Positions 1 through 11,712 of a DNA stretch of 64,000 bases are shown piece by piece (the first letter of the stretch is position 1; every line of letters begins with the position of its first letter). This DNA comes from Dipylidium caninum (Eukaryota > Platyhelminthes > Cestoda > Cyclophyllidea > Dipylidiidae): assembly GCA_017562135.1 (NCBI GenBank), contig QEYB01000266.1, forward strand, positions 186,001 through 250,000, in the 5' to 3' direction. The notes beneath the pieces are model-generated. The model was not told where the DNA came from, made no database searches, and saw only the letters and a list, made by a program, of their open reading frames with translations. The position numbers were made by a program, and so were the translations under genes.

Positions 1-1099
1 GCTGAGTGTGGGAAATTTTGCTGCTTTCGCCACTTGCGTCACCGACTCCTTCCCGCGAGGCTTCGCTGTGCAGTTGACACACTGCGTTTGTCAGTGAATG
101 AAGTGGGTTCAATGTGCTCCTCCGCCGACTGGGGTGCCTCCAGAGACCCGCTTTTTGAGTCGGCTGTTGTCCTCAAGCATGTCCGGCTACGACAACCCAC
201 GCCGTAAATGATGTGGACGAAGGTGTCCGGTGCAGGAACGGTCAACTCCACCGACTCCCTGGACGGATGCCGAGGTGATATTCGATGCCTCGTGGCGTCG
301 GGCAGCCGCGTAGCCGAATCTCTTGAGCTCCAACACGAGCAAGGCAGGTAGTTGTGGCACTCTTTGCACAGCCTTTGGTGCTCACAGTGTGACCTACTAC
401 CGCCACTTCTCGGCGCTCCATTATCTTCGTTGTGTAAACACAAAGCAGGCGGTTGTGAAGGCTCCTGGGGAGTGGGCAGGCCTACGCTGAAAATTTTACA
501 CCCCACCATCAATAAGCGGCCTCGGTATAAGGCTTGGCTGAGCGGACCGATGCTCAGGCCTTCATTTTGGTAGAAAACCAGTCAGACTATTCTCCCTGGA
601 TGAGGGAGAGAAAGAAACGACCCAGACGTGTGATCAATGAAAAGGGATGCCTCGAAGTAACAACAAGATGTGTCCCTGGGCATAGACTACAAGCCGTCAT
701 GAAAACGAAAGGTGGTGCAATTACAGGTGAAGAGATTCCGACCCGATTGAGTTAACAAACAGCACCGGCAATTGTGTCTTTTGCCTTCATGCATCCCCTG
801 CCAACACGCGTGGTCGCAATATGCCCCGCGTCTGTTAGTTGAAGAAATAAAGGTTGATGGGTGGAGTTTCGTGAAATAGGTCACTGCTGAGGAGGAAATC
901 TACCTCGAATTCACTCGCGAGGCAGGAGTAGGCAGAAGTTTGCTCGGCTCGCCTTAACACCTCAGGGCTGGGGAGAGGCGAAATGAAAAGCACTTTATGG
1001 TGCATGTGCTAAAGGAGGCCAACTCAACCGAGAGTACGTGCAATAGGGAGATGAGGGGACATTTTGGCCATTCTAGCTCATCTAGTGTGGAGAGAAGTG

Positions 1100-1510
1100 C
1101 ACCACGCGGCCACCCCTACCCCCGAGGGTCTGATCACGGCGGCGAGTGGCCGGTGGTTTGGTGGTGGCGGAGGCGGAGGCCAGACAGCCGTGGGACACGG
1201 CGGGGACTGTGTTCTTCCGCCTTCGCGTCACCGCCGCGGTCGACCACGCGACTGCCCAAAGATGATTCATTCGCACATGCGCACAGCCGCGCAATTCACA
1301 CGTCGCGCACCCGCGACGTGGCCAATCGCGTGCACGCACGGCGCGCTCAAACACGGAAGCGCGCACACGACGTGGTGCGCGCGTGCGTCCCGCCATGTTC
1401 ACGTGTGGCCGTCGTGAGCGCGTCGCCTCAAGGCCACGCGGCGGCTCCAATCCCACGTAGAGCCTCTGCGCTGCCACCGCCGTCGTCGTCGTCGCCACCG
1501 TATTCTGATT
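1100..1510. other. CpG-rich, alternating purine-pyrimidine segment
   Basis: This segment is much richer in CpG than the flanks and carries repeated GCGC, CGCG, ACGTG and GTGCGCGC words, densest at about 1260-1400. Long open frames here on both strands follow from the scarcity of AT-rich stop codons and encode Arg/His/Ala-rich nonsense. It could be an unmethylated promoter-like island or a Z-DNA-prone tract. I see no clear downstream first exon. Confidence 0.4.
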
Positions 1511-2479
1511 CACTCGACGTATGACGTCCATTTCGCCCTCCTCTTGGATCCCCAAATCGACTCATTTTATGTAGATTTCCCCGCATCACCCGGAGAGCAT
1601 TTTACCACTTATGCGTAAAAGTGGGAGCCTACGCTGGAGCCCGGGCTGGAAGGATGGAAGGGACACGGATGACTATGGTTACCTTCAGCTAAAATAGCCA
1701 CTTAAATGGTTTGCGTAGAAATTCGGACAAAAAATATACTTGCTATATTTCCCCTGTGGTGACTATTATCCCATTTGCCCTTTCCTCATAGTCAGACAGG
1801 TAAATCCAAAACGACAAATGCGTTAGGTGTTCTTGATGGCAGGGCGACCCACCCAGTCGGGCCGGCTTCGAGCTGATTACGGCAATAAAACGGATCATTT
1901 CGTCTGGAGACTGTCATAAAGCGACGCTCCGAGTTATTCCGGTTTTGAAAGGGCACACCATTTGGAGTCTTGTCAAGGAAAGTGGGCAAACGGTCGTAAA
2001 GTAGAGACGGCGGGCAAGAGGCGCAAAGACAAACACGGAGAAGAAGAATAAGTCTTCTTAACTGCTCCATAATTAAGCTTAGCATTCCGAATACGCACAA
2101 AGAGCGGCGGTGAGGCGACTCAAAAGCCTATTCCCAATGTAATATGAACTGATTAGCCTCATGGGAGTTCTCAGTTAAAGGAGCAGCGGTGGTGTGCAGA
2201 TGAACTAAATTGCTTTCATGCAGGTTCCGAAAGGCTGCACTGCTGTGGCGCGTTTCAGTTCACAGAAGGCACAAGTGTCTCAATTTGGAAGCACAATGCT
2301 GCACATAGGCGGCAGTAAGCCTAAATTATTAGAAGACGAAGAAGGGGATTTTCCTCTGATGCCAAATTTGGCATTAAAGGGGAATGATGAAGGTATGTTG
2401 GACGGAAAAAGTGGCCAGGAGGATCTATGAGCCTGAAGAGGCGCTTTCGTGCCTGTCATTTCCTCCCCACAAAGCACAT

Positions 2480-2494
2480 ACACACACACACACA
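2480..2494. repeat. Short (CA)n microsatellite
   Basis: A short CA repeat in non-coding sequence. Confidence 0.85.
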
Positions 2495-5006
2495 AGCCAC
2501 TGCTTTTCTCCGTCGACATGCCGAGGAGAATTTTGTTGTACTAGGCAACATTCTTTGACCACACATCGCTTCTTTATTTTGCCTCATCCTGGCGATGCAA
2601 ACCAACATAACCCCGCCCGTCGACCAGTTAGTTTGGAGGCAGAGCGCCAACGCGCAGTTCCGAGTCGTGCCACGTCGGGGAGGAGAACACGAGTCACCAC
2701 CGGCGTTCGCACGTCACCCCGCAGTGGCGACCGAAAGAGCACTTCTATTCATCCGCCCCGCTGACATATTTCATCGCCTTTCGCACTTTGAACTTCAACC
2801 AATCTCTTCGCCAATTCTCGTCCTCACCATTCGAGTCTGCTCGAGCACAGTCGCCAGTCGCGCACTTCTCGGCCTCGGAAGTCCCATTCTCGGGAGTCCA
2901 CCTCTTGTCGAGGACTCGGATCCACGGAAGAGGAGGCGGTGATGCGAGCGAGGCAAGTTCAAACATCCAGTCGTTGCCGGTGATACCGTCAAAGAGTGAT
3001 CTTTTCACTAATTTAACTCAGCGGAATGCCTATTTGCTGAATACCACACTGGCGCAAATTTTTCTTCCCAAGCATAAAGGGCAGCCATATCGACGCTGTT
3101 TCGTTGTTTGGGGGTAAAAGATTTGTTAAAGATCGGTATATGAAGGAAATGGGAGCCAACTCCTCACCATGTCGACAGCCAATACATGTGTGTCGACGTA
3201 GTATCTCCACTTCGGGTAGAAATTATTTACTTAAATGGTGTGTGAGCGGCCGAGGACAATGCTGAAGTGGCTTCCTGGCTGGGCATCCGCTGTTTTCCTC
3301 CGGCTAACGCCTCACCCACCAGCCCTTGCACCACCCAGCGTCTCTCCCCTGCCCCGGGGGCCTTGTTACGTCGTGGTGGGAGACACGAGGTCATTCCGTT
3401 GGAGAAAGTGCGGCCTCTCCGACGGATCCAGCCTCGCACGGGGTGTCACAGCGCGGTTTGCCAAAATCAGAACTGCAACAACGCAAGTCGAACTCGAGTA
3501 CTTCAAGTAAAGTGCGCGAGAGAAGTCCATTTTGAGGATTGCGTCATCAATGCTTTCGTCTCTCTCATTAAGCCGCCCTTTAAAACACCTCCTTCCTCGT
3601 TCCAAGCGCAACGGTAATCTCGAGTCGTCAAGCTTAGGTAAAAAAAGTTCTTTGCCAAAGATATCACCTCTTCCCGGCTAATCCTCTCCTCTCTTAATTC
3701 GTTCGTCAACGTTTAACTCCTAATCTAATCAACCCAAAGTGGCGTGGGGCGCTTCTTGAGTAATAATGGGAGACGACATGTAACACTACAATTAAAATCA
3801 TATTACCCACCAGTGAGGGCCAATCGTTGTTGCGCAACGCTGTTAAAAGAAGCTTTTTCTTAGACCGGAACAGCCGCTTGGTAGCGGCTTCTCTGGTGCC
3901 TCTTGGAAGTTTGTGAGTAGACGACGTCTCCTTAGCGTTCCTTGTCTGAAAATGCCTCACCGCGTACAATCACAAGTGACTGCTCCGACTTAGAAGACGC
4001 CCTAAGTGAAGGGAGTCAGCAACACGTCCGCTGTCGACACATTCGGCTCGCACGATGCATTCACTACAGGATGACGGGGATGAAATCCTCCACCTACCAC
4101 TGCAATTAAGCCCAAGAACGAATATGAGGAGCAGGTACGGGGTGGTGGTAAGTACCCGTGTACATTCCACTTGCGGAATGTCGGTCCTCTCCCCGAATGT
4201 GATGAGGCAGGGTCCAACACCGCTTTTGTCCCGCCATCCTTTTATCATCCGCCATGCGTCGGCTCCGCTGGAGTCTGGTCGCTGACTTCAGAGCCGCGCG
4301 GGGGGCACTAAAGTGAAGGAGCTCGCCATTACCCTTCGGCTATCACAAGTGTCTTGTCAGGGAAACACAGAGAAAGTTTCATAAGCTTAGGCCCGATGAG
4401 TTGCCAGGACCCCGCCTGTTTGGCTCTGCGCTCTGTCCGATTAACATGTGTGCCAACGCAAATTTGCCGGTCAGGTCACTTCAGGCGCAAGGTGCGGCTT
4501 CACTTCCATCGGGTGTTGCGCCAAGTCAGGCCAGCTGGGGGTAAAAACGGAGCCATTGCGCCAAGATGCGAGATTGCTAAAATTGATGCGGCTGCCAACG
4601 CGATGAGTGTCCGCCAAGGGCGAGGCGGGAGGGACCACTCCTCCTTCGGAGGCGAAATCGACAATACCGCAAGGAGGGAGACGTGCAAAGGCGACTCGCA
4701 CCAACGAATCACATGACGCGTCCAGACTGCACCGGCCAGGAGCCTTGCCCAATTCAGACTGACACCCGCTTTCCCGTCGTGCTAGCGACGACGGCCCGGA
4801 CAGCACCCCCTTCACCAGCCCCCCCCCCCAAACCGCAAACTGCCTGCTTAATGCCAGTATTCCCCAAGAGTTCCGCGGCAGGGGTGTGCACCCCTAATGA
4901 ACTTGCCTCCACTGCCTAATCTCGATAAAACTGCGAGTCAATGGATGTACAGGAAAAAAACGTTGTAATTGTATAAAATACTTGATTTGTCATTTACGTA
5001 CTGTAT

Positions 5007-5011
5007 ACACA

Positions 5012-5049
<38 letters not shown>
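5007..5049. repeat. Compound microsatellite (AC)n(AG)n
   Basis: An uninterrupted AC dinucleotide run passes directly into an AG run. It lies in sequence without a gene. Expected to be length-polymorphic. Confidence 0.95.
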
Positions 5050-5999
5050 TAGTGGCAGCGTTACCAATAATGAATACCTTCAAATACACACAGGGTAAAT
5101 GGTCAGTCAGGTACAAGGCGAAGTGAGGAGGCAGAGGGAGAAAACGCTGTCGCGTGATCGACCCATGTCCCACGCAAACGTGAATACAGGCACGAGGAAA
5201 CAAGTAAAACAACAGATTGTCGGGTCCGTAATGCTGGTGGAAAGGAGGAGTGGGAGCAGTTGAAATGAGATGTGTAAAGATGAATGGGCCAGGGAGGGGC
5301 GAAGTACAGAGACTTTACCCATACACGTACATACAATCCGATTCTACGCTAATGGAAGGATTTAATTTTAAAAAAAAGGTCAACGGTTTAGGAGACTGAC
5401 GGATAGGTAGGCCAAGTGACCACGAAACGGGAGGTGATTGAAGTCAAATGCAAAGGTTTGCAGAAGGTATAAAACCTCGTTGGAGCAGTATAGGGAGGCT
5501 AGGGGAGATGGGGGGTGTTACGGAGAGAAGAGGGGAAGGGGGGGGAGAGAATGTACAGTAGGCCGGGGGCAGAGATGGGCCATATCAACGGTGGGAGGCA
5601 GAGAGAGGAGGGATGATAGTCACGATCGCAATACCCCATCCCCGTCATTTTGGACATTGTTATTACCATCATCATGATTACCAGAGGAGTCAATGGGAAT
5701 TCGCAGTCTCGACATTATGAGATCGGGTTGAACGGATATTCTTGCTGCAATGGGGGAAAGTAAGGCAATCTTAAGGATCGTCTTTCAAAAAGCGCGGTCC
5801 TCCTCCCAATCTACACATTCAGTAGCTCGGTTAAATCGAACTGACTTATAAAATTATTTTAACCGCCGCCTATTCCGAAGGGAAGCCGCAATGTGGGGAT
5901 GAAGCGCTTGTAAACAAAGTGGCACAGCTGAAATTGTCGTGCCCAGCACTGATACACCCTCTCCCTACTTCTCTAATTAACACGTGTATACGAGCGAAC

Positions 6000-6570
6000 A
6001 CACAAATCCCTTGTGGCGGTCCTCCCCACACTGCCACGTGCACGCACGCGCGAATGCGTAGTATTTTACGACCACGTGCACTGCCTCTATCAAGCCCAAC
6101 CGCCCAATTTGGACGGGAAGGGGATGCGTGCGTAGGCGTCTTTTTTCTTTCTCCTCGAGTCATCCCTTTCGTCTTTCGACGCTGGTTGGCTGGCTAAGTC
6201 CTACCACACAGAACACCACCACCACCGCCGCCAGAGCCAAGTCATGCGACGGACACACGCACCTGCGCGCCTGTCTGTGCCTCTGTCCGCGCGCACGGGC
6301 GGACGTGCAAACAGATGACATGCAATCGATTGACACGAGTGCGCTCGTGCATGTGCGTGCGGCGCGCACACGCCGGATGGCACGCGGTGGCAGTGGCAAC
6401 ACCACCACCACCACGAGCGGCAGCAGTAGGAATTCGGTGGAGGAGGAGGCCTGACTACAACTGGTGGTGGCAGCCGCGGTGGTGCGGAATGCCCGCAGGG
6501 GGTGCGTGCACGCGCCCACTTGTGTCCTTTTTTTTGCCTAACGCTGCTGGTGCTGCTGCCGCGAGGGCTG
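6000..6570. other. Second CpG-rich, GTGCGC-rich segment
   Basis: Like the segment at 1.1-1.5 kb, this is dense in CpG and in alternating GTGC/GCGC/CACG words (for example near 6030-6060, 6250-6310 and 6340-6375). It also has CCACCA and GGTGGT trinucleotide runs. Overlapping open frames on both strands are biased in composition and match nothing I know. No gene is assigned. Confidence 0.4.
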
Positions 6571-9500
6571 GATAGCGCACACACGTTTTGACAGAATTAG
6601 GCAAGGTAGCGCGTGATAATGTGCATGTGCGTGAGGTCGTTCCCAGACAATCCACACACGCACACACACACCCCGTGAGATTTAATGCTGCATCCAGTAC
6701 GAAGATTAAAAGTGTAGGGTAAAGCACCAACGACATGACAATCACTATGGGGTAATCTAATGCCCCGACGAAAAGTGCAGTGAACAGAGGGCCAGGGGAG
6801 AACAGTCACGAGAGCAATCTTAAAACAAAGAAATTCGCCTCGACTCAGCTGCCATTCGCCGCAAATACGCGAAGTAAACTGACGAGTTGAATGAGGCGAG
6901 GAAAAGTGAAATACGGAAGACTTTAAACCAATTGCTTTACCCCCAGCTTGGCCACGATGATTTTATCATCTATACGTAAGGAGATAACGCAAATATAACG
7001 TCGGCAACGCGCCTTGTCATGCAAAAGGCAGTTCACTGGAAGCCGAGGCATGACAAATAGGCACTATTATCATTTACCGAGGGCAAAATGTAGACAGCAG
7101 GAAGAATACACACATGGTGTTAAAGTAAAAAGATTGCTGGGCGAAAAGCCTGAAAGACAATTGCAAATAGATGGCAACGTGGACACACCAGAATTCGGCG
7201 GCAATAAGAAGGATGCCACGGTACAAATAAGCAAAAAATGGTTGGTGTCACTGGGGCTACGCGTACCTTTCCCACCTTTTATGATAAACTGAAGTGTGAC
7301 CCAGTTTTGACCAGGGATGAAATGCCGGACAGACGATGTCAAAGCGCGCTAAACACCATGTTGACTCAGCGGCTCTGCTAACGCGGCCGAAACAAATGTT
7401 CATCACCGCCTACCAGTTAGCACCACACAAAGTTACCGAACAAACCGAAACAATAGTGTGTCTGTGATTGTTGACACAGAGCTCGCACGCCGACATTTGT
7501 GTTGTAACTTATAAGCTCGATCTCAGTCCTCACAGAGCATCGAAACACCGAATGCAAGGGGGGTTCCCTGCTAAGTTAGACAAACAGAGGAATGAAGCAA
7601 AGAAACCATTAAATCGTACATTCGCACATCTCGTGATGCCTTCTTTTCACAGCCTCGACAATCGCTTCCTCAACCCAAAACTAGCACAACTTGATGCGAG
7701 AACACCCATGCGGATGGGCGATTTGAAATTACCAAGACATTGAAAACTTCTGCTGCAAAATGAGCGCCAGCCTACGGGGAAGACCGTGTAGAAAAGAAGT
7801 TATGGCTGAATAAGAACCCGAAAAAAATGGAGAATCCAACATCCGCCTGTAAATGAAAATATTGACGTGTGTTGAAGCACACATTTCAAGAGAAATGTTT
7901 TTCAGCAGAGTTTACCGCATAAGTGAAGGAACTTGAGTACTATAAAACTAACGTTTCTCTGTCTCCAAAACAAATCACATATAGAGGAAAAGGAGGAAAA
8001 CAAAACGGCACAGTTGTTGGATAGACTGATACTAACAAGGGACTTGCGGCCTTTACGGAAAGGAAAACAGAAAAGTGATAGCACACAAGAAGACAATAAT
8101 CAAATAATGAGACTTTGAATGGCGTTAGAAGACGCGTCTCCCCAGTAGAACACGACTGCTTTGTCGGAAATCATAACGCCCAGGGGAGTTTCCGAAGTAC
8201 GTAAGAAGCCGGTTGCTGGTCGCAATTTGAGGCCAGAGTATCCTCATTTTGGGGGACTCTAAGTGCAAACTTGCCGTTTTTCTAACCCAAAAGGTAGCTA
8301 AAAATGTTAACCATGGCAGTTGCATCAACCCTTTCCCTAACTACATGGAGATGTTAGCGTTATCAAGTTAACATATTCTGAGTTAAGGGATATTTTTCGC
8401 ATGGATATGAAGTTCGAAGACGGCAAGTATGAGAAATACGAGTGTCGGATCAAGAAAATCGCAGCTCTATCTGCGGTAAGACAAGCTATCAGCACTTAGG
8501 TGTCTCCACCTACACAGTGAACACGGTGGCAAACGTCGATATGCTGACCTTTAAGTTGATCGAAGAAACTGGTGTGAAGGACTGGATGAGTGGGCTCATC
8601 CTAAGGTGCTTTCTGAACGTGTTTTCAGCAATGGTAATGCTCAAAGTGGTGCCAGCGCCGGAAATAAGTACAATATGAAACAAGAACTCACCAGACGCTA
8701 ATAACACGGAGAACGACTTTAAAGACGACGAAAATACACTAGGCCGGAGCTAATATAAGGCAATTTAACTCGACAACAGCGTCCGCAAAACAAGAAATGG
8801 GAGATGACCTTCAAAAAAACAAAGGGCTCTTTACAATGGCAGAAGGTATCGTCCCTCTAGATTGTTTGTGAGTGATTTTCCGAGGGCATACATGAATTCC
8901 AAACAGCGAGACAAGCATTTACCAAACTTCTAACATGGGAACGAGTATTCTTTACCCAGTCCAAAAATGCCACAGGTACAGTGAAAAGCAAAATGTAGAC
9001 GAACTGGCACGACTTAAAATAAAGGTTAACGAAGAACAAATCTCGCTAAGTCACGAATCTGAAACAATTGGGAAATTTCCCAGTGACAAGCCATAGATAT
9101 ATCAGAGAAAAGCAAGGGAGAGGAGTATAGTCACCTTCATTCACAATCGTCACCATGTCAGTAAAGTGAACCTCCAGTACGCTGACATTCCGGCATAATA
9201 CCACAAGACTAAATTAATCTTTTAACTGGCACCACGTTCGTTTGCTAACCGGCTACCTAGCCAGTTAGCCCTTCTGAACAAACGACTACCCGTATACGCA
9301 CCACCACCGTCGTACACGCATCCACACTTCCCACAAGTTTACCTGGTGAAGATGAGTCACTTCCCTCTCTCCTCCCCATCATTTGTGGGGCCATAAGCCC
9401 CGCCCTCACTCCCTGCGCGTGGGCTTTGTATATCCACGCCTCACTTTCCCTCCACGTGTGCATTCCAGGAATTTGAGCAACCGGGTCGAAACGATGAAAC

Positions 9501-9997
9501 CCAGCATTAGGAGAAACTAACATCATTCTAGTAGCACGCGCCAATAGAAAAGTGGAGGGGTTTGCTGAATCAGATGGCAAAGAAAATAAACTATATGAGG
9601 GTCCCAACAGGTAGTCATCAGTACTGTTTTTATCCCTTCAAACAAAAAGACAGTCAAGTTAGCAGTCTGCATATATTAAAAGATTCGCAAATAACCAAGT
9701 TTATCAACAACACCTATTTGCAAATCACTTCAAAACGAAGTGAATAAGCGACAATGCATGTGTGTGACTAATGATAACATAAAATTTCACGCTTCCTTCT
9801 CTACGTAAATAAACAGAAGCCCATGTGCAGAGGGATGTGACAGAAAGTCGCAGAAATACTTAACGGTTCTTTAACAACGTTCGAAATCAAAACTTCAGCC
9901 AAAACATTATGTAAACATGATAACCGTCAACTATTACTAGCCTTAAATAACTTTGAATACAGAAACTGCCTTTAAGATACAAAAAAGTGAGACTTAC

Positions 9998-11712
9998 GGG
10001 GAACTGAACTTGACCGCCACCACAAATCCCACCTGTCGAGGACATGTACTGGGGCGGTGGGGGTGCCTGTCCAGGGGCAACCACACTGTGCGGCTGTTGA
10101 GGTGCCATCATCGGAGGACCAGAAGTTGATGGAGGAGCCTGCGATGGCCCATTTCCCGGTGGTTGTCCACTACCCATCATCTCTGGAGGGATCTGAGGTT
10201 GTGGCCCACCTACAAAGCCCCCTCCACCGCCACCACCTCCTCCAGGTCCGCCAGCACTTCCAGCACCACCCGGTGGCCCTCCACCATACTCGGAGGGCAT
10301 CATCATTGACTGTTGACCGGGCCCATTGGGAGGTCCACCCATCATGTCCACCGCGTGCATTGGTGACATTTTGACATCAGGACCAGGGTAGGGTAGACCT
10401 GGACCACCAGAGTTGGGCTGAAGTCCATAATCCGGTGGCGGTGGAGGCATCATTGGGCCACTGTTTCGTCCACTTCCCCCATTCATAATAACCGTTGGCC
10501 CGCTGTCAAATTCGGTTCGACTTGTGAAGATTGATTGCGGCTGAGATTGTTGATCATTTGGGAGGTTAGATGAAGATACAGGCGGCGTTTGTTGTTGTGG
10601 AGCATAGTGCGTCGGCGGTGGTTGGGATTCTGAATTGGGATTGTTTCCATTGTTAGGACTAGCTACATGGGGAGGAGCGCCACCAGGGGTACCAGGATGA
10701 CCAGGGCTCGGAGCTATGCCTCCACCACCGCCAGAGGTTTGGGATGGGAGAGGGGGACCGACGCCACTGCAAGGTGGCTGCTGCTGCTGAGGGACCGGCG
10801 GCGGGCCTTGTTGTGGTTGGGGACCCCCAGGGCCCATCCATCGCGCCCGTTGGGACATATGTGAGTGTCCTGGAGGGCCAGGCATCATTCCTCCGACGGG
10901 CGGACCATAGGGAGACTGATGGAACCGCATGGAGGGGTGCATTGGAGGGCCCGGAGGCTGACCACCGGGCATCATCGGTGGGAGTGTAGGACGCTGGCGC
11001 ATAGCGCCACCACCGAGAGTTTCTGGCGGACCACCTCCCAGAGACGGAGGCATGCTCGTCACTGGCCCTTGAAGACCAGGATGAGGACCGGGCTGAGAGA
11101 CCCGATGCATAAAAGGTGCGTTCGGCATGGGCCGCCCAGGCATACAGTGTTCCTACAAATTGCCACCGCAAATATACACAAGAAATGAATTATTCAGAAC
11201 CCAGAGAAAAGTGGGAACTAGCTTACTTCCGAAAAAGGATTCTAAAGGACGGTAAAATGAGTGGAACTAATAAGGAGGCATAGAATATGGCTTTATAAAA
11301 AAACTAAAACGAAAGAAAGACAAAAAGATTACTCATGGGAAGAACATACATGAGGGAGGCCATTGGGATACCCGGAATTTACGAAACCCTGGAAAGGTAG
11401 CAAATTAAATAAGCGGATGGCGTACATAATCGTAGAATGCTTTTGCTTCTGTTGTGTGTTCATGCGTGTCCCGTCTCTCTGGGGCAGCGCTGTACAAATC
11501 CCAAAAAACACTACAGAACAATGGTTAAGTGTGCCCACGTACCTCCACCAGGAATGAAGGAAACCGGTGGTTCACCAACACTAATAGACTTGTCCCACCG
11601 AATCTAATTTAATAAATTAATCAAGATATGTTGAAATACCTCTTGGAGGAAAGAGTTGGCCGTTTTTTGAGCACCAATGTGGACCAAATACTCGTGAACA
11701 TACATAGCAAGC
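9998..11712 (-). CDS. SSBP: Single-stranded DNA-binding protein SSBP/SSDP (partial, five exons)
   Basis: Homologue of SSBP2/3/4 (SSDP), the nuclear partner that binds LDB1 and stabilises LIM-homeodomain complexes. Exons in transcription order: 11712-11640, 11603-11543, 11510-11426, 11388-11350, 11152-9998. The first three encode the LUFS/LisH domain: [19 protein letters not shown], then [13 protein letters not shown], then [16 protein letters not shown], close to the animal consensus. The last is a 385-codon Pro/Gly/Met-rich exon (many PPG, GGPP and MMPG words and a poly-Gly run), as expected for the SSBP tail. Introns are 36, 32, 37 and 197 bases. All phases fit except that the second exon is one base short: reading GEPP-GFLHSWW needs one extra base near 11565. 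The first exon (before LAMYVHEY) and the C-terminus were not found, so the model is partial. Confidence 0.9.

Larger units (their letters stand above)
1..9997. other. Long stretch without a recognisable gene
   Basis: I read both strands and found only short or composition-driven open frames (Arg/Cys/Trp-rich, no family motifs, no runs of exons with matching phases). It holds two CpG-rich segments, simple repeats and AT-rich spacer. The missing 3' exon(s) of the SSBP gene, which runs leftwards from 11.7 kb, should lie in this stretch. I could not identify the SSBP C-terminus; a minus-strand open frame at 9257-9607 ends in a donor-like CACCAG/GTAAAC but its phase does not fit the preceding exon. 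Confidence 0.5.

Noticed and set aside
1082..1555. Overlapping 157- and 175-codon frames on opposite strands
   Set aside because: Both follow the CpG-rich composition of the segment; neither shows domain structure.
9257..9607. Minus-strand frame considered as the SSBP C-terminal exon
   Set aside because: The acceptor phase does not match the preceding exon's phase-0 end, and the sequence lacks the conserved SSBP C-terminal motif.
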